This document shows positions 61,379 through 64,000 of a stretch of 64,000 nucleotides of DNA, piece after piece. A program made the translations under genes and the position numbers. The first letter of the stretch is position 1; each line of letters starts with the position of its first letter. The notes under the pieces were generated by a model, which saw nothing but the letters and a program-made list of their open reading frames with translations, searched no databases and was not told the origin of the DNA. The stretch covers positions 1,894,501 through 1,958,500 of the forward strand of contig AP025573.1 of assembly GCA_022845895.1 (NCBI GenBank), read 5' to 3'. Source of the DNA: Lachnospiraceae bacterium. GTDB taxonomy: Bacteria > Bacillota > Clostridia > Lachnospirales > Lachnospiraceae.

Positions 61379-64000
61379 ATGAAGCCAGGTGAAGCAGACG
61401 GCAGGATAGAGCCGAAGAGACAGACAGATTATTATAACCGGCTGTTCCAGTCTGTCATGTGTGGTATTGTACAGTACCGGTTGACGGACCAGGGGGCTGT
61501 ATTTAAAAGCGCCAACAGAGAGGCGATACGTATCTTCGGCTATACGCGGGAAGAATTCTGGTCCATCAGGATATGGGGAGCGGACAGGCTTATAGCAGAT
61601 GAAGACAAAGCGTATATTCTTGGACTGCTTACGAAGCTGAGGCAGCCGGGGGATAAGATCAGCTATGAGTACCGCCTGCTCAAAAAGGGCGGTATACCTT
61701 GCTGGGTAATCGGAAGTGCGGAACTGATCGTCGACATAGACGGAGAAGAGGTTATCCAGAGCGTATATATGGATATCGACGAAAGGAAGAATGCCGAGAA
61801 GCGGAATGAGCGTCTGACCGCGCAGCTGGAGGCAAGCAATGAGATACTGCACCTGGCGCTGGAGCATACGACCACATGTGAATTCTATTATTATCCTGAG
61901 ACGAAAGAATGTATCGTGCCGGAACGTACCTGTGAAATCTACCACTGCCGTGCCCGGTATGCTGACATGCCGCACAGCTTTGCCGTGGAACATGTGGAGG
62001 AAAGGACGAGGCCGGCATTCTACGAGATGTACAGCCGTATCCAAAGCGGCGAGAGCACGGCTTCCTGTGAATTCAAGGGCATGAACGGAGGCTACTGGTG
62101 CCGGGAGACGATGTCGGTCATACAATCGGATGAGAACGGTCGACCCAAACTCGTTATCGGCATCGTGGAGGATATAACAAAGCAGAAATCCATGGAAGAC
62201 GCACTCGAAGAAGCACGTTCCCGCGACCGTCTGACAGGGCTATACAATAAAGAGAGCGGCATCCGGCTCGTCCAGGAATATCTGGACAGCAAGAAGCCGG
62301 AGGAACATGGAGTCATGATGCTCTTTGACATGGATGACTTCAAGCAGATTAACAAGGCGGAAGGCGGCATTTTCGCAGATGCGGTCCTTCAGGAAGTGGC
62401 GGAGCTTTTGAGAGCCGAAAGTGGGCCGGATAATATCCAGATACGTCTCGGAGGCGATGAATTTATGGTATTCTTCAAGAACAGCTGCAAAGCTGAGGCT
62501 ACCATAATCGGCCCCCGCATAGCTGCCCAGGTGAGGAACATGCTCATTAATGCCAAGAAGAACATCACATTGTCTGTGAGCGTCGGCATGTGCAGTACCG
62601 AGGTTGTGGATGAATATAATGCCCTCTACCGCTGCGCGGAGAGTACGCTGAAGTATGTCAAAGAGAACGGCAAGGGAGAGGCTGCCTGCTATCTGGATAC
62701 GTCCAATGAGCTTGGTGTATTTCTCACCCAGATCTATACCGACAGACATCCGGTCAACGACATAAAGATGGATACGTCACGGCCGGACGATGACCTTGTG
62801 TCTTTTGCACTGGATCTGCTCGGAAAATCAAAGAATCTGGATGATGCCGTATTCCTTCTGCTGTCACGCATCGGGAGGACCTATCACTTTGACCGGGTAT
62901 CCATCATCGAGGCGGACCGTGCGTATCTAAGCTACCGGTTTGCCTACCAGTGGGCCAGAGACAAGAAAGACCTCCAGCTCGGGCAGGATTTCTACGCTTC
63001 GGATGAAGAATTTGAAATCTGCGCAAATATGTATGATGAAGATGGCCTGGCAGATCATAATGTAAGAGAAGGCATCTCCCATATCGCCTCCTGCCTCCAC
63101 GGAGGCATCTGGAACTATGGCGAGTATGTCGGCTCTATGAGCTTTGAAATAGATGTGATGGATTATGTATGGACGCCCGAACAGCGCAAGCTATTGAAGG
63201 AGCTGGTCAAAATCGTCCCTTCCTTCATCATGAAATCGAAGGCAGATGCCGTAAGCCGGGCCAAGACGGACTTCCTGTCACGGATGAGCCATGAGATCCG
63301 TACGCCGATGAATGCCATAAGCGGTATGACTACGATAGCTAAAAGTGTTCTGGATGACAGGGGAAAGCTGATGGACTGTCTGGACAATATCGAATCTGCC
63401 AACGTCTATCTCTTAAGCCTTATCAATGACATCCTGGAGATGTCCCGTATCGAAAGCGGCAAGATGGAACTGAACTACAGCCCCATGGATCTTGCGCGGC
63501 AGATGCAGGATTTAGAGTCTTTGTTTCGTGCACAGGCAGAAGAGAAGCATCTGGAGCTGATTTTTGAAAATGGATACAATGCAGGCCGCCTTATCTATGC
63601 TGACAGCCTCCGGCTGAATCAGGTACTTGTCAATATTATCGGAAATGCAGTCAAATTTACCAAACAGGGGAGTATTACCGTGCGGGTGGAAGAGATAGAG
63701 AGGGCGCCGAAGTCCGTACTGCGCTTTTCTGTTAAAGATACCGGTATCGGAATCGAGCAGGAAGCCATGTCACGCATATTCAATGCCTTTGAACAGGCGG
63801 ATGCCGGCACGGTGGCCCGCAGCGGTGGAACCGGTCTAGGACTGGCGATTTCCAGCCGTCTTGTACAGATGATGGGAGGTACGCTGGAGGCATGCAGCTG
63901 CGCAGGAGAAGGATCTGAATTTTTCTTCACGCTACATTTTGACTATGCACGTGAGAAGGAGGAGGTGCTCCCGAAGGAGAACGTTATGCCCGTGGACTTC
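61379..64000 (+). CDS. Hybrid sensor: PAS-PAS-GGDEF-GAF-HisKA-HATPase, 3' partial
   Basis: Frame is open to the right edge (874 codons). Two PAS domains come first (residues about 20-140 and 155-275, ending DIDERKN and VEDITKQKSMED), then a diguanylate cyclase domain starting RDRLTGLYNKES with intact GGDEF (358-362), a GAF-like part (about 470-600), HisKA with phosphoacceptor His638 in SRMSHEIRTPMNAIS, and HATPase with N box VNIIGNAVKFT and DTGIGIEQ (about 787), GGTGLGLAIS. There is no membrane helix, so it is probably cytoplasmic. The domain order suggests a receiver domain lies beyond the window. The ATG at 61379 has AGAGAGG; no other start fits. Confidence 0.93.
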   Translation, partial: MKPGEADGRIEPKRQTDYYNRLFQSVMCGIVQYRLTDQGAVFKSANREAIRIFGYTREEFWSIRIWGADRLIADEDKAYILGLLTKLRQPGDKISYEYRLLKKGGIPCWVIGSAELIVDIDGEEVIQSVYMDIDERKNAEKRNERLTAQLEASNEILHLALEHTTTCEFYYYPETKECIVPERTCEIYHCRARYADMPHSFAVEHVEERTRPAFYEMYSRIQSGESTASCEFKGMNGGYWCRETMSVIQSDENGRPKLVIGIVEDITKQKSMEDALEEARSRDRLTGLYNKESGIRLVQEYLDSKKPEEHGVMMLFDMDDFKQINKAEGGIFADAVLQEVAELLRAESGPDNIQIRLGGDEFMVFFKNSCKAEATIIGPRIAAQVRNMLINAKKNITLSVSVGMCSTEVVDEYNALYRCAESTLKYVKENGKGEAACYLDTSNELGVFLTQIYTDRHPVNDIKMDTSRPDDDLVSFALDLLGKSKNLDDAVFLLLSRIGRTYHFDRVSIIEADRAYLSYRFAYQWARDKKDLQLGQDFYASDEEFEICANMYDEDGLADHNVREGISHIASCLHGGIWNYGEYVGSMSFEIDVMDYVWTPEQRKLLKELVKIVPSFIMKSKADAVSRAKTDFLSRMSHEIRTPMNAISGMTTIAKSVLDDRGKLMDCLDNIESANVYLLSLINDILEMSRIESGKMELNYSPMDLARQMQDLESLFRAQAEEKHLELIFENGYNAGRLIYADSLRLNQVLVNIIGNAVKFTKQGSITVRVEEIERAPKSVLRFSVKDTGIGIEQEAMSRIFNAFEQADAGTVARSGGTGLGLAISSRLVQMMGGTLEACSCAGEGSEFFFTLHFDYAREKEEVLPKENVMPVDF

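Noticed and set aside
1..64000. CRISPR arrays, prophage, rRNA or tRNA genes
   Set aside because: No regularly spaced direct repeats, phage genes, conserved rRNA segments or tRNA folds were seen.

Overview
The window reads as one stretch of the chromosome of a spore-forming, anaerobic, low-to-middle-GC Firmicute, most likely a Lachnospiraceae member near the Clostridium scindens/hylemonae and Faecalicatena group. This rests on gene content, not on a database match: an Rnf complex, a Na+-pumping biotin decarboxylase, spore genes (alpha/beta SASP, GerW/YtfJ, YlbJ), RecU instead of RuvC, a zinc-type L28, and a BaiN-type flavoprotein. Nearly every gene is on the + strand; only the DUF305 protein, ApbE and YlbJ are on the - strand. 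I see no rRNA, tRNA, CRISPR array, prophage or intact transposase.

Layout. 1-3273: BceAB-like ABC exporter, cut by the left edge. 3274-8738: biotin-dependent Na+ decarboxylase operon with two carboxyltransferases (acyl-CoA type and oxaloacetate/pyruvate type), a lipoprotein OadG, a free-standing biotin carrier and the OadB pump. 8739-9636: the only long gene-free stretch, holding two diverged inverted repeat copies and a large hairpin. 9637-13247: VanZ, RpiR regulator, BaiN-like flavoprotein, DUF305 protein. 13485-16128: cmk-ispH-rpsA. 16310-24154: rnfCDGEAB, a small membrane protein, apbE, and a NusG-domain-II/Gx-transporter pair. 24163-31322: ruvAB, zapA, a U32 peptidase, and an FtsW/PBP pair whose genes overlap by up to 179 nt. 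31370-35473: small and membrane proteins including GerW. 35582-43193: rpmB, yloU, fakA, recG, SASP, an 80-bp perfect palindrome, rsmD, coaD, a coiled-coil protein, ylbJ. 43315-53257: peptidase, M23 hydrolase, rRNA/tRNA modification enzymes, HAD, YgiQ, SDR, RluA, RecU. 53351-58474: his operon (hisZ, hisG, hisD, hisB and a HisF-like/HisIE fusion). 58565-64000: small membrane protein, rfbD, a DAACS symporter and a hybrid sensor kinase with a GGDEF domain that runs off the right edge.

How the genes fit together. Two ion-pumping energy systems, the biotin decarboxylase and Rnf, lie within about 12 kb of each other, with the ApbE flavin transferase that would mature RnfD and RnfG nearby. With the cation-coupled symporter they suggest a cell that runs on a Na+ (or H+) gradient; the ion itself is an inference. 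RuvAB and RecU supply branch migration and Holliday-junction cleavage from separate loci.

Most unusual points: a perfect 80-bp REP-like palindrome ending at the base before a near-consensus promoter; a gene set equivalent to the parts of propionibacterial transcarboxylase placed together with a Na+ pump; a HisF-like barrel that appears to have lost both catalytic aspartates and is fused to HisIE in an operon without hisA, hisC, hisF or hisH; and several promoters carrying perfect dyads.
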